Below, in pieces: positions 8,627-16,092 of a stretch of 64,000 bases of DNA. The stretch covers positions 62,001 to 126,000 of the forward strand of contig JAFUFO010000016.1 in assembly GCA_017469885.1 (NCBI GenBank), read 5' to 3'. Below the pieces are notes generated by a model that had not been told where the DNA came from, searched no databases, and saw nothing but the letters and a program-made list of their open reading frames with translations. Each line of letters opens with the position of its first letter. Position 1 is the first letter of the stretch. This DNA is from Solobacterium sp. Lineage in GTDB: Bacteria > Bacillota_I > Bacilli_A > Erysipelotrichales > Erysipelotrichaceae. Position numbers and translations under genes: made by a program.

Positions 8627-9562
8627 TCACTTATGACCGCGCATTTCGGGAATCTCGGTCAGATCATACGGCGTGGACTGATAGACAAAATAATTCAGCC
8701 AGTTGGAATAGATCAGGTTTGCGCTTGAGCGCCAGGTATTGAGCGGACGCTTTGTGTCATCGTCATCCGGATAATAGTTTTCCGGCACATGGATCGGCAG
8801 GCCGGCGTTCTTGTCTCTGAGATATTCCTTTTCCAGGGTCTCGGTATCGTATTCCGAGTGTCCGGTGATGAAGATCTGCGTACCGCCGTTGGTGGACGCC
8901 GCATAGACCCCAGCCTGTTCACTCTCCGCAAGAATCTTCAGTTCATCCACAGCTGCGATATCTTCCCTCCGGACCGTCGTATGACGGGAGTGCGGTACCA
9001 GAAAGACGTCGTCGAACCCGCGGAACAGAATCGAACGCTTGTGCGTGATCGTATGCGGATAGACGCCGAACAGCTTTTCCTTCAGCGGATACTTTCTGAT
9101 TCCGTAATGGTAGTAGAGGGCAGCCTGTGCGCCCCAGCAGATATGAAAGGTGCTGTACACATGGCTCTTGGTCCACTCCATGATCTCACAGAGCTCATCC
9201 CAGTACTCCACTTCCTCAAACGGCATCTGTTCCACCGGCGCTCCGGTGATGACCATGCCGTCATAGTAGCGGTCCTTTACCTCATCAAAAGTCTGATAGT
9301 AGGTAATCATATGTTCTGCGGATGTATTCTTCGCGGTATGCGTGCTCACTCTGAGCAGTTCCATCTCCACCTGGAGCGGCGTATTGCCGAGCAGCCGGGC
9401 AAGCTGGGTTTCGGTAACGATCTTGGTCGGCATCAGATTCAGAATCAGAATGTGAAGCGGACGGATGCGCTGCGATGTCGCACGCTCCGTATCCATGACA
9501 AAGATGTTCTCAGATTCAAGCACCTGACGGGCCGGCAGACCGGCGGGAATTTTAATCGGCAT
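8627..9562 (-). CDS. metA: Homoserine O-acyltransferase, predicted acetyl-CoA specific
   Basis: 311 residues. The start at 9562 ([11 protein letters not shown]) matches the family's usual N-terminus and has AGAGGTG upstream; an ATG further up falls inside the -10 box. The catalytic cysteine lies in [16 protein letters not shown], the His-Glu pair in [15 protein letters not shown] and TGHSEYD. The acyl-donor region reads TGAPVEQM, with Glu where E. coli MetA has Gly (TGAPLG). In this family Glu predicts use of acetyl-CoA rather than succinyl-CoA. The product feeds methionine synthesis. Confidence 0.95.
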   Translation of the reverse strand: MPIKIPAGLPARQVLESENIFVMDTERATSQRIRPLHILILNLMPTKIVTETQLARLLGNTPLQVEMELLRVSTHTAKNTSAEHMITYYQTFDEVKDRYYDGMVITGAPVEQMPFEEVEYWDELCEIMEWTKSHVYSTFHICWGAQAALYYHYGIRKYPLKEKLFGVYPHTITHKRSILFRGFDDVFLVPHSRHTTVRREDIAAVDELKILAESEQAGVYAASTNGGTQIFITGHSEYDTETLEKEYLRDKNAGLPIHVPENYYPDDDDTKRPLNTWRSSANLIYSNWLNYFVYQSTPYDLTEIPEMRGHK

Positions 9563-9875
9563 AACGGTATGCACCTCTCTTTCCGTTTTCTGCGATGGAA
9601 TCATTGTAGCATTCTTCGCCGCGGATTTGTTTTTCTGCGCCCGCGTGATTCATCATGCAAAAACTGCACGAATTATGCACGCATGTGTTTCCATATATTT
9701 TGATTTAACAATGGCTTATTCAAGCCTTTTCGAAACATTCATGCACGCATGTAATGAAAGCGTTTTCGGATGTAACCGCTTAATTTTGTGATGTTTTTCT
9801 CTTTGTTGACGGGGCTGTTTTTCGGGGGTTAAACTGCCCCCTGTGCTTTGAAAAACACACGAAAGGAGCTTCAAA
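9563..9875. other. Divergent intergenic region between metA and the CHAP gene
   Basis: The metA side has an extended -10 (TGCTACAAT, minus strand) giving a leader of only about 30 bases, so there is no room for a SAM riboswitch or T-box. Two copies of ATGCACGCATGT lie at 9675-9686 and 9741-9752, 66 bases apart. The CHAP promoter is annotated separately. No further gene is seen. Confidence 0.6.
9806..9835 (+). promoter_or_regulatory. Promoter of the CHAP gene
   Basis: TTGACG at 9806-9811 and TAAACT at 9830-9835 are separated by 18 bases. The -10 box sits in the loop of a GGGGG/CCCCC inverted repeat (9824-9828 with 9837-9841). Confidence 0.65.
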
Positions 9876-10358
9876 ATGAAGAAATCAGGTATCAGAAAAC
9901 TGATGAGCGCAATTCTTTCAGTCGGTATTCTTGCGGGAACCACAGCCGCGGTCAAGGCGGAAGGATGGGAGGAATTCCCAACTCAGGAATGGACTGATGA
10001 AGCCACCTGGCAGAACGTTCAGGCATACAACCCCTACTTCGGAGGATATTCGAACTGCACATGGTCCGCATGGCAGATTGCATATGAAACAACCGGCATC
10101 GCCCTTCCCGACTTCGGCGTCTCGGGAAACTGGATGAATGCCGCAGCCCGTATGGGCTATACGGTGTCAAGGACACCGGCGGTCAACAGCATCGTCTGCT
10201 GGTCGAACCACGTCGGCTTTGTCTCTGCCGTCAGTGAAGACGGCTCGATGGTCTACATCAAAGAGGGAGGCTACTGCGGCGGTTACCACGAAGGCTGGTT
10301 TCCGGCATACTATTCCCGTTCCTGGCAGCCTCTCTACGGATACATCTGGCTCTGGTAA
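9876..10358 (+). CDS. Secreted CHAP-domain protein (peptidoglycan amidase/endopeptidase)
   Basis: 160 residues with an AAAGGAGC ribosome binding site. Residues 1-28 form a signal peptide (KKSGIRKLMSAILSVGILAG). The mature protein is a minimal CHAP domain: the catalytic cysteine is in GGYSNCTWSAW (about residue 54), and NHVGFVSAV supplies the histidine near residue 110, followed by a YIKEGGY strand. CHAP enzymes cleave cell-wall cross-bridges or the N-acetylmuramoyl-alanine bond. There is no separate wall-binding domain. It is monocistronic, ended by a bidirectional terminator. Confidence 0.9.
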   Translation: MKKSGIRKLMSAILSVGILAGTTAAVKAEGWEEFPTQEWTDEATWQNVQAYNPYFGGYSNCTWSAWQIAYETTGIALPDFGVSGNWMNAAARMGYTVSRTPAVNSIVCWSNHVGFVSAVSEDGSMVYIKEGGYCGGYHEGWFPAYYSRSWQPLYGYIWLW

Positions 10359-10389
10359 CAATACAGACTCAAAGAATTGCGTGAATCAC

Positions 10390-10415
10390 AAAAGCGCGGC
10401 TGCGGCCGCGCTTTT
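10390..10415. terminator. Bidirectional terminator between convergent genes
   Basis: AAAAGCGCGGC TGCG GCCGCGCTTTT gives a near-perfect stem with T runs on both strands. It serves the CHAP gene (plus) and the HAD gene at 10439 (minus). Confidence 0.88.
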
Positions 10416-10438
10416 CTTATATCTCATTCTGATAATGA

Positions 10439-11269
10439 TTATTCGATCACGCCGAGATGCAGGAAGGCATTGCGGATCCCGTCCTCCAGGATCGGGGTCG
10501 TCACCCAGTCCGCCTTCTGTTTCACTGCCTCCATGGCATTGCCCATGGCGATACCGGTTCCGCAGTATTCAATCATCGGAATATCATTCTCACTGTCGCC
10601 GATTCCGACGGAATCTTCCACCCCGGCACCGTAGTGTTCCAGGATCCGGGCGATTCCGGTCGCTTTGGTGATGGACGCATTTGTGATTTCCCCGCAGTCA
10701 TCGAAGTCCGGATCACGGACCGTGACCGTCAGATTGAACTCCTCCGGAAGACGGCGGCGCAGCGTATCGAAATCTCTGCCGTGCTGCACATAGGCACAGA
10801 CCTTGTAGATCTTTTCATCCGGGTGTTCATAGAATTCCGGATAGAAGGCATTGTCGCTGACGCGGGCACGCTGTACCTCTTCAGTGGATGTAAGACCGCC
10901 GAAATAACGGCTCAGCACATCATAGCCGAAGGAATCACAGTAGCCCCCGGCCTGTCCTTCCGCCGCATATCCCATCCCTTCCTCATGGATGATATGTTTG
11001 ATCAGGTTTTCATCATCCTTGGCAAGCGGGTGATCATAGATCCGCTTCTGGTCTGCATATACCATTGCGCCTGCGGCGAACACAAAGCCGTCGATATCCA
11101 TTGTCAGGTATTTGTTGCAGCCGGCAAGGGAGCGGCCGGTGCACAGGAATACTTTCGATCCGTTTGCACGGGCCTGCTTTACCGCTTCCTCCGCACTCTC
11201 GGGAATTCTGCCGATCTGCGGGCTGAAAAGCGTTCCGTCAATATCCAGGAAAATATACTTCTTATTCAT
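10439..11269 (-). CDS. HAD-superfamily Cof-type phosphatase
   Basis: 276 residues. Motif I FLDIDGTLFSPQ near the N-terminus, motif II FLCTGRS near residue 41, and motif IV GIGDSENDIPMIEYCG near residue 221, followed by GIAMGNA. The domain order and size are those of Cof/YidA-like hydrolases acting on small phosphorylated metabolites. AGAGGAAAC precedes the ATG, and TAGTAT lies about 30 bases upstream. It is single, between two terminators. It is a different branch from the HAD protein at 6866. Confidence 0.88.
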   Translation of the reverse strand: MNKKYIFLDIDGTLFSPQIGRIPESAEEAVKQARANGSKVFLCTGRSLAGCNKYLTMDIDGFVFAAGAMVYADQKRIYDHPLAKDDENLIKHIIHEEGMGYAAEGQAGGYCDSFGYDVLSRYFGGLTSTEEVQRARVSDNAFYPEFYEHPDEKIYKVCAYVQHGRDFDTLRRRLPEEFNLTVTVRDPDFDDCGEITNASITKATGIARILEHYGAGVEDSVGIGDSENDIPMIEYCGTGIAMGNAMEAVKQKADWVTTPILEDGIRNAFLHLGVIE

Positions 11270-11308
11270 AATCTTGTTTCCTCTGCGCCCATCATACTAC
11301 AGGACCGT

Positions 11309-11343
11309 AAAAAACACCCTGTTTCTTTATCAAAACAGGGTGT
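11309..11343 (-). terminator. Terminator after the lipoprotein gene
   Basis: Minus-strand stem ACACCCTGTTT/AAACAGGGTGT with an 8-base loop followed by TTTTTTAC, 25 bases after the stop codon. Confidence 0.9.
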
Positions 11344-11368
11344 CAGTGAATATGTTCCGTTATACCGG

Positions 11369-12148
11369 TCAGTCAACCAGTGCCCAGCCGAATACGGTAT
11401 CGTCTGCGATGTGCTCCTTCTCATCCTTCCAGGTGAGAGAATTCCCTTCCTGACTGAATGTGAAGCTGCCGGTACCGTCTTCATAGACAACGGTCTCGGA
11501 TTCCACAGAACCGTCTTCCTTGAAGACGACGTCCTTCTTGACCGCATTTTCATAGCTGACGGTGAGGGTTTCCGGATCGAAGGTTCCGGTCATATCCCAC
11601 TCGGAATGTTCCGCAGCGCTGGAACCCCACGTGATGTGGAATTTTGCGCCGTCTTTGTCATCCGCTGCGCTGACTTCAATCAGTGCCCGGTCCTTTGCGT
11701 AAGAGCCGACAAAGTTCATGATCGGATTCTGTCCGTCTGCCGCAGGTTCCTCTGCACTTTCAAACGGCTTCTTTGTCACGGTTACGGTTCCGGTTGTACC
11801 TTTTTCCACTGCGGTAAAGTCAACGTTGTAGGTTCCCGGCGCAAGATCATATTCGATTTCCTGGTTTTCTCCGTTAAGCGTCCACTCCGCAGCCGGCGTC
11901 TCAGCTCCGTCCTGCGCAATGCGGAAGCTTACCGCACCCTTTGTAATGTTTCCTGTGACAACGACATGCTCACCTTCCGCAACATCGATTCCGGACGAGG
12001 AACCGCTGTCCTTGTCCGCATTTTCCGCCGTGAGCTGAATTCCGTCACCATCGGTCAGCGCCGTGCCGAATATCGTTGTTTCTGTTGTACATGCGGCCAG
12101 TGATCCTGCCAGCACTGCAGCACAGAGAATCTCTGTAAATTTCTTCAT
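11369..12148 (-). CDS. Lipoprotein of unknown function, beta-rich
   Basis: 259 residues from the ATG at 12148, which follows GGAGGT. The signal peptide ends in the lipobox LAGSLAAC. The mature part is dominated by alternating hydrophobic and polar residues with many E, T and G, suggesting beta structure. It contains two similar stretches with W in HITWGSSAAEHSEWDMTG and SLTWKDEKEHIADDT. I do not recognise the family. Surface location follows from the lipobox and the lgt gene present here. A weak promoter with TATAAT and a hairpin overlapping the leader lie upstream. Confidence 0.8.
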   Translation of the reverse strand: MKKFTEILCAAVLAGSLAACTTETTIFGTALTDGDGIQLTAENADKDSGSSSGIDVAEGEHVVVTGNITKGAVSFRIAQDGAETPAAEWTLNGENQEIEYDLAPGTYNVDFTAVEKGTTGTVTVTKKPFESAEEPAADGQNPIMNFVGSYAKDRALIEVSAADDKDGAKFHITWGSSAAEHSEWDMTGTFDPETLTVSYENAVKKDVVFKEDGSVESETVVYEDGTGSFTFSQEGNSLTWKDEKEHIADDTVFGWALVD

Positions 12149-12168
12149 CAGTAAAATACCTCCTGTCC

Positions 12169-12187
12169 ATGCTGTGTGACACAGCAT
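12169..12187 (-). promoter_or_regulatory. Perfect inverted repeat in the leader of the lipoprotein gene
   Basis: ATGCTGTG TGA CACAGCAT (8-bp arms, 3-base loop) lies between the TATAAT box and the GGAGGT of the gene starting at 12148. It could be an operator or an RNA hairpin that affects translation. There is no T run, so it is not a terminator. Confidence 0.5.
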
Positions 12188-12240
12188 ACAAGTTCCTATT
12201 ATAAATACTTTAAATATGTTTTAAAGCCCTTCATCCGCCA

Positions 12241-12400
12241 TGAGAAAAGGCCCTTCCGGACCTTCGCTCATTCTTATTTGCCTGTTCGGCTGTCTTAGGG
12301 GATAGAATCTCTGAATCACTTGCTAAAGGGGGAGCAGGTGTTCAGGGCAAGTTATCTGCTTGCACCTTTATAGTACAAAGTGCTATACGCATAAATATGT
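12241..12400 (-). ncRNA. Candidate structured RNA or long leader, minus strand
   Basis: This stretch has no convincing gene. Read on the minus strand it carries a hairpin AGGTG..CACCT (12367-12336) enclosing CAAG/CTTG, and ends in a 7-bp stem AAGGTCC/GGGCCTT with a GGAA loop followed by TTTTCTC (12264-12242). TTGACA boxes occur upstream on that strand, but no well-spaced -10 was found. It could be a small RNA upstream of the lipoprotein gene, or an attenuator in its leader. No known RNA family was recognised. Confidence 0.3.
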
Positions 12401-12426
12401 CAAAAAAATGTGAAACTATGTGAATT

Positions 12427-12470
12427 AAGTACCCTTTTGAAATATAGTGTCAAAATTGGCATTATCGGAA
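12427..12470 (+). promoter_or_regulatory. Possible promoter for the recombinase-like gene
   Basis: In an A/T-rich stretch, TTGAAA and CATTAT are separated by 17 bases on the plus strand. The leader to the mini-frame at 12602 would be about 130 bases. Other weak pairs exist nearby, so this is tentative. Confidence 0.35.
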
Positions 12471-12601
12471 TATTTGTTGATATTTCTTGAAAAAAACATG
12501 CTGTACAAGTATATTTTTACTATTCATATCACCAAATGACTTCGGAAGACTTGTTTCAGGTCAATCACTCTTTCACCGTCGTGAAGGAAGAAAGGAAAAA
12601 C

Positions 12602-12622
12602 ATGTTCAGATACTTCCGCTGA
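12602..12622 (+). CDS. Six-codon upstream frame (MFRYFR)
   Basis: The best ribosome binding site of the region (GGAAGAAAGGAAAAAC) precedes an ATG at 12602 that reads MFRYFR and stops at TGA 12620-12622. The likely start of the recombinase-like gene, ATG 12625, lies 2 bases later in another frame. This is either a coupled leader peptide or a one-base frameshift that removed the natural start of the larger gene. Confidence 0.4.
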   Translation: MFRYFR

Positions 12623-12624
12623 AT

Positions 12625-13764
12625 ATGCATGGATTCTTCATGAAAAACAGGACTCCGGAAGGCCTCACATCCGGACAATGGGGTGCCGTCATCGAAGGGC
12701 TGGAAAACCGCCCATCCACCGTGAACGACTATCGCAAAGTCCTAAATCTGCTTCACTCCTACGGCAACGGTGCGTACCATATCAGTTCTCTTACCAAAGA
12801 GCAGGCGTCAGAATATTTTTCGTATCTTGACCGCCGCGGAACTGACGGGACGCTGTCCGAAAATACAATTCATCGATACAAGGCAACTCTCCGTTCCATC
12901 GGCACACGCATCGAGAACCATCCGTCCCTGTGGCCCGGATATATCAACCCGTTCAGCGGTCTTGTCACAAATGAAAACCGCAAACGCACGGAATACCGGG
13001 CGGATATGTTCGCCGATCCTGCCGCGATTGCCAAGATCCGCGCTGTCATCCCTTCTCTTGACAGAGAAGAGCAGCTGATTCTGTATTTCATGATGTATCT
13101 CGGATTCACTCCGGCACAGATCCAGAATCTGAAAATCAGTGATTTTTTCACGGTCGCCGGTGAACACAAACAGATCGGTCTGCGGATCAAGAACGGTACG
13201 TTCCTTGAATCCACCAGCAAATCCTGGAAGGAAAGTCATTACTACCTCGAGAACTATCCGGTCCACTATGTCCGGAAGTCTCCGAACCGTTCCATCACCT
13301 GGGAATATACCGGCACTGCATTATTTACAGAGGAGTTTGAGAAGAAGCTTCGTGAATTCTATGAGTTCACCGGCATTTCCACTGACACCCGGTCCTTCTT
13401 CCTTACCGCGCGTCATCTGGAGTTCAACTATCGTGCCATGCATCATATGATTCTCAACGTCTGCCAGGCAGCACAGGTCAACCCAAAGGAAATCACACCC
13501 AATATGATTTCCCGCTACGGCATGATCCACAGCTACCTGCTCAGCGAGAACCGCGCCTGTGCACAGCAGTTATCCGCGCTGGAAACACGCACCCCGGAAC
13601 AGGACGAAGAACTGGCTGCCGCAGAACGGAAAATCCATCAGCTCACTTCAATCGGCGAGATCGGATACTGGACAGAACGCTATCCCGTTCCCCTGCAGGA
13701 GCGGATTGATTCCGTCATCAGTTATCTCGGCAAAGACTTCCTCTATAAGGCAGTCGGCCTTTAA
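12625..13764 (+). CDS. Tyrosine-recombinase-fold protein with degenerate active site
   Basis: 379 residues from ATG 12625; the frame is open further upstream to a TTG at 12487, but that extension has no ribosome binding site and unlikely composition. An N-terminal SAM-like DNA-binding half (STVNDYRKVLNLLHSYG, ENTIHRYKATLRSIG) is followed by a catalytic-like half. The box-I region reads YLGFTPAQIQNLKISDF where active integrases have GLR-x-x-E, and box II reads ITPNMISRYGMIHSYLL instead of H-x-x-R. The catalytic Arg, His and Arg are therefore not apparent. It may bind DNA without cutting. No att-like repeats were found. A T-rich hairpin terminator follows. Confidence 0.6.
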   Translation: MHGFFMKNRTPEGLTSGQWGAVIEGLENRPSTVNDYRKVLNLLHSYGNGAYHISSLTKEQASEYFSYLDRRGTDGTLSENTIHRYKATLRSIGTRIENHPSLWPGYINPFSGLVTNENRKRTEYRADMFADPAAIAKIRAVIPSLDREEQLILYFMMYLGFTPAQIQNLKISDFFTVAGEHKQIGLRIKNGTFLESTSKSWKESHYYLENYPVHYVRKSPNRSITWEYTGTALFTEEFEKKLREFYEFTGISTDTRSFFLTARHLEFNYRAMHHMILNVCQAAQVNPKEITPNMISRYGMIHSYLLSENRACAQQLSALETRTPEQDEELAAAERKIHQLTSIGEIGYWTERYPVPLQERIDSVISYLGKDFLYKAVGL

Positions 13765-13776
13765 ATCCAGACACAG

Positions 13777-13807
13777 AAAAGAAGAGCCAGATCAGCTCTT
13801 CTTTTTT
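13777..13807. terminator. Bidirectional terminator
   Basis: AAAAGAAGAGC CAGATCA GCTCTTCTTTTTT has a 7-bp stem with A and T runs on both sides. It ends the recombinase-like gene and also the mutS-to-CpXC operon, whose last stop codon touches the T run. Confidence 0.88.
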
Positions 13808-14459
13808 AACTTGCGAAGGTACCTTCCGGTTCCTGAAACAGACTGATGATCCAGTCGGCATTGATCACAGGGAATGTACTGTCGTCCACCGCATAGCGGT
13901 CCGCATCCTGGTTCAGCTCCTCTTCAACCATGGATACCGGAATCAGGAAGGACATTCCCTTGTCCGCTGTACGGACATTGATCTTCATGACGCCGTTTTC
14001 AGTCTTCTGATAATCGATCGACGTAACATCTTCAGCCGTGCCTTTGCGGTTGTCGATGAATTCGATCAGGGAATCATACTTGGCCAGTTCCACCAGCCGG
14101 TCATCCACTTCATCCTCAAAGATCTGGATCTTTTCGACGAATTCCTGCAGGGTGGTCACTCTGCGCAGACGGTACCCCGCCGGCGCAAGCGGCCCGGCCA
14201 GCGCCTTTACGGTCTCGGCGCCGGGTTCCTCTTCCTTCAGCCAGATGACAAAGCGGTGCCTGCGGTCCACATAGACCAGCGGATACTGAATCATGAACTC
14301 CCGCTTGCATTTCGGGCAGGAAATCCGAAACAGATCACCGCTCACACAGCGGTCCCGCAGATCTTCATCGGTATCGGCGGTCACACTGTCATAGATTTCG
14401 GTTTCAAATGCTTTTCCACAGTACGGACACGTATAGCGGATCATTCTTGACTGACTCAT
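13806..14459 (-). CDS. CpXC-domain protein
   Basis: 217 residues. Two CPxC knuckles, YTCPYCGKAFE (residues 9-19) and ISCPKCKREF (about 48-57), followed by YPLVYVDRRHRFVIW, are the hallmark of the CpXC family, probably a zinc site. The C-terminal part is helical and acidic. Its biochemical role is unknown in general. It overlaps the upstream HAD gene by 4 bases (ATGA) and is the last gene of the operon beginning with mutS. Confidence 0.82.
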   Translation of the reverse strand: MSQSRMIRYTCPYCGKAFETEIYDSVTADTDEDLRDRCVSGDLFRISCPKCKREFMIQYPLVYVDRRHRFVIWLKEEEPGAETVKALAGPLAPAGYRLRRVTTLQEFVEKIQIFEDEVDDRLVELAKYDSLIEFIDNRKGTAEDVTSIDYQKTENGVMKINVRTADKGMSFLIPVSMVEEELNQDADRYAVDDSTFPVINADWIISLFQEPEGTFAS

Positions 14460-15121
14460 ATTCTGTCACTTCCTTTTATTACAGCCTGAATCACTGCGGG
14501 CAGCTCGGTCAGCGACTCAATCACATAATCCGGCTGTGCCGCAAGCAGCTGCGTCCGTTTGCCTTCATTGGACGGGTACGCAATACTCACTGCGCCGGCA
14601 TTCTTTCCGGCCTGCACATCCATGACGCTGTCGCCGACATAGATGACCCGGTCCACGTTCATTGCGGCCTGTGCCTTCAGGATCCCCTCCGGATCCGGTT
14701 TTCCTTTCTTCACGGAATCATTTCCAAGCACGACGTTCATGAATCCGTCCATATGGGCAGCTTCCATCAGCTCCATCAGGGATTTGAAATAACGGGTACT
14801 GACAACCGCACACGGAATGCCCATCGCGCTCAGCTTTGCGAGCATTTCCATGGCGCCTTTCATCGGATGAATCAGGTTTCTTGCATGTTCACGCTGAAAT
14901 CTGCGGTATTCCTCCACACACTCCCATGGATCACGGTCCGGAAAAAACTCTGCCATCATCTTATCGAGGGCAGGTCCGAGAACGGCAATCCGCCGCTCCG
15001 GTGTAAACTCCTCCGGTGATGCATAGACCTCAAACACGTGTTCATAACTTGCCATGATGGCAGGTTCGGTATCCATCAGGGTGCCGTCAAAATCAAAGAC
15101 TGCCCCGATCGTCTCAGCCAT
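14456..15121 (-). CDS. HAD phosphatase, PpaX/phosphoglycolate phosphatase-like
   Basis: 221 residues. Motif I VFDFDGTLMDTEP (residues 8-20), motif II VVSTRYF (about 113), motif III KKGKPDPEGI and motif IV YVGDSVMDVQAG (about 168-179). A helical cap lies between motifs I and II. It overlaps hprK by 8 bases. In Bacillus the pyrophosphatase PpaX, which hydrolyses pyrophosphate made by HprK phosphorylase activity, is encoded with hprK, so that role is likely here. A phosphoglycolate phosphatase role cannot be excluded from motifs alone. Confidence 0.85.
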   Translation of the reverse strand: MAETIGAVFDFDGTLMDTEPAIMASYEHVFEVYASPEEFTPERRIAVLGPALDKMMAEFFPDRDPWECVEEYRRFQREHARNLIHPMKGAMEMLAKLSAMGIPCAVVSTRYFKSLMELMEAAHMDGFMNVVLGNDSVKKGKPDPEGILKAQAAMNVDRVIYVGDSVMDVQAGKNAGAVSIAYPSNEGKRTQLLAAQPDYVIESLTELPAVIQAVIKGSDRI

Positions 15122-16070
15122 TGTGATCCCGGCTCTTTTTCATCAGTTCCGTATGGAGCCGCTCCTTGAATTCTTCGGTGCTGTTGTACCCCTCCTGTTT
15201 CAGGATGAAGTTTGAGACCGCCGTTTCAATCAGTGCACACATGGAACGTCCGGGACTGACCGGCAGAGACATCGCCGGAATACTGACACCCATGATTCTT
15301 GTAAAGGAGGTCATCTCATCCCCGATCCGTTCATACTCTTCACTGGCATCGTAACGAACCAGATTGATCACCAGATCGATATGATGGCGCTTGGCAAGGC
15401 GGTTTGCGCCGAACATGCGCTCAACATCGATGATGCCGATACCACGGATCTCCAGCATGCCCCGAAGCAGCTCCGGCGCATGGCCGTACAGGCTGTTATG
15501 GATCTTCTGCACATCGACCCGGTCATCGGCGACGAATACCTGTCCGTCACGGACCAGTTCCATCGCGATTTCCGATTTACCCATTCCGCTTTCACCGGTG
15601 ATCAGTACCCCCTTGCCGTAAACGACAATGAGGTCTCCGGAAAGGGTTTCCTCCGGCGCCAGTTTTTCGTCCAGGAAGGTAATCAGGTCGACCATCATCC
15701 GGTACGTATCCGATCCGCTGCGGAAAATCGGGAAGTTGCGTTCAATCGCGACTTCCTTCAGAATGGGCGGAATCTCGTTGTTTTTGGTAATGATGATCAT
15801 CGGTGTCAGGCCGTCGGTAATGGAATCAAACCGTTCCCGCTGTTCCTGTTCGCCGAGATGACTGATATATTCAATTTCCTTGTTTCCGATAATTACCACG
15901 CGACGCGGTTCGGTCGGTTTGAAATAACCGGAAAGCTCAAAACCCGGACGGTTCACATCCGGTATTACAACCCAGCGGTTGAGAGCGTCGGCATTTCCCG
16001 TCAGCTGTTCAAGCCCGAAGAAATCAACGATCTCCTGGATCATTACTTTCTTTTCATCGTTATCAACCAT
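15114..16070 (-). CDS. hprK: HPr(Ser) kinase/phosphorylase
   Basis: 318 residues from ATG 16070, which has AGAGGAAC upstream; a further in-frame start at 16118 would overlap the rhomboid gene and lacks a site. The P-loop reads GESGMGKSE (about residue 155-163), and the HprK signature LEIRGIGIIDVERMFG lies near residue 205. The enzyme phosphorylates HPr on a serine under high glycolytic intermediates and reverses it by phosphorolysis, the core of carbon catabolite control in Firmicutes. A PTS permease is encoded at 52328. Its operon partner downstream is a PpaX-like phosphatase. Confidence 0.96.
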   Translation of the reverse strand: MVDNDEKKVMIQEIVDFFGLEQLTGNADALNRWVVIPDVNRPGFELSGYFKPTEPRRVVIIGNKEIEYISHLGEQEQRERFDSITDGLTPMIIITKNNEIPPILKEVAIERNFPIFRSGSDTYRMMVDLITFLDEKLAPEETLSGDLIVVYGKGVLITGESGMGKSEIAMELVRDGQVFVADDRVDVQKIHNSLYGHAPELLRGMLEIRGIGIIDVERMFGANRLAKRHHIDLVINLVRYDASEEYERIGDEMTSFTRIMGVSIPAMSLPVSPGRSMCALIETAVSNFILKQEGYNSTEEFKERLHTELMKKSRDHNG

Positions 16071-16092
16071 TCTGCTGTTCCTCTTGTCCCGA

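Noticed and set aside
8544-8630. Longer N-terminus for the amino-acid binding lipoprotein
   Set aside because: The extra 29 residues would precede a complete lipoprotein signal peptide, and the GGAGGAGGG site fits the start at 8543.
9563-9875. SAM riboswitch or T-box upstream of metA
   Set aside because: The -10 box lies about 30 bases before the start and leaves no room for such a leader; no S-box or T-box sequence was seen.
10457-12103. A 548-codon plus-strand frame opposite a HAD phosphatase and a lipoprotein gene
   Set aside because: It crosses two separate minus-strand genes and a terminator, so it cannot be a natural gene.
12241-12270. Possible signal recognition particle RNA, because of GGTCCGGAAGG on the minus strand
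   Set aside because: The 3' side lacks the conserved AGCAGC-type sequence of the SRP hairpin and pairs fully as a simple stem with a T run, so it looks like a terminator-like hairpin.
12487-12624. The recombinase-like protein starting at TTG 12487
   Set aside because: No ribosome binding site precedes it, the extra 46 residues are unlike a protein N-terminus, and the region contains the likely promoter and the mini-frame.
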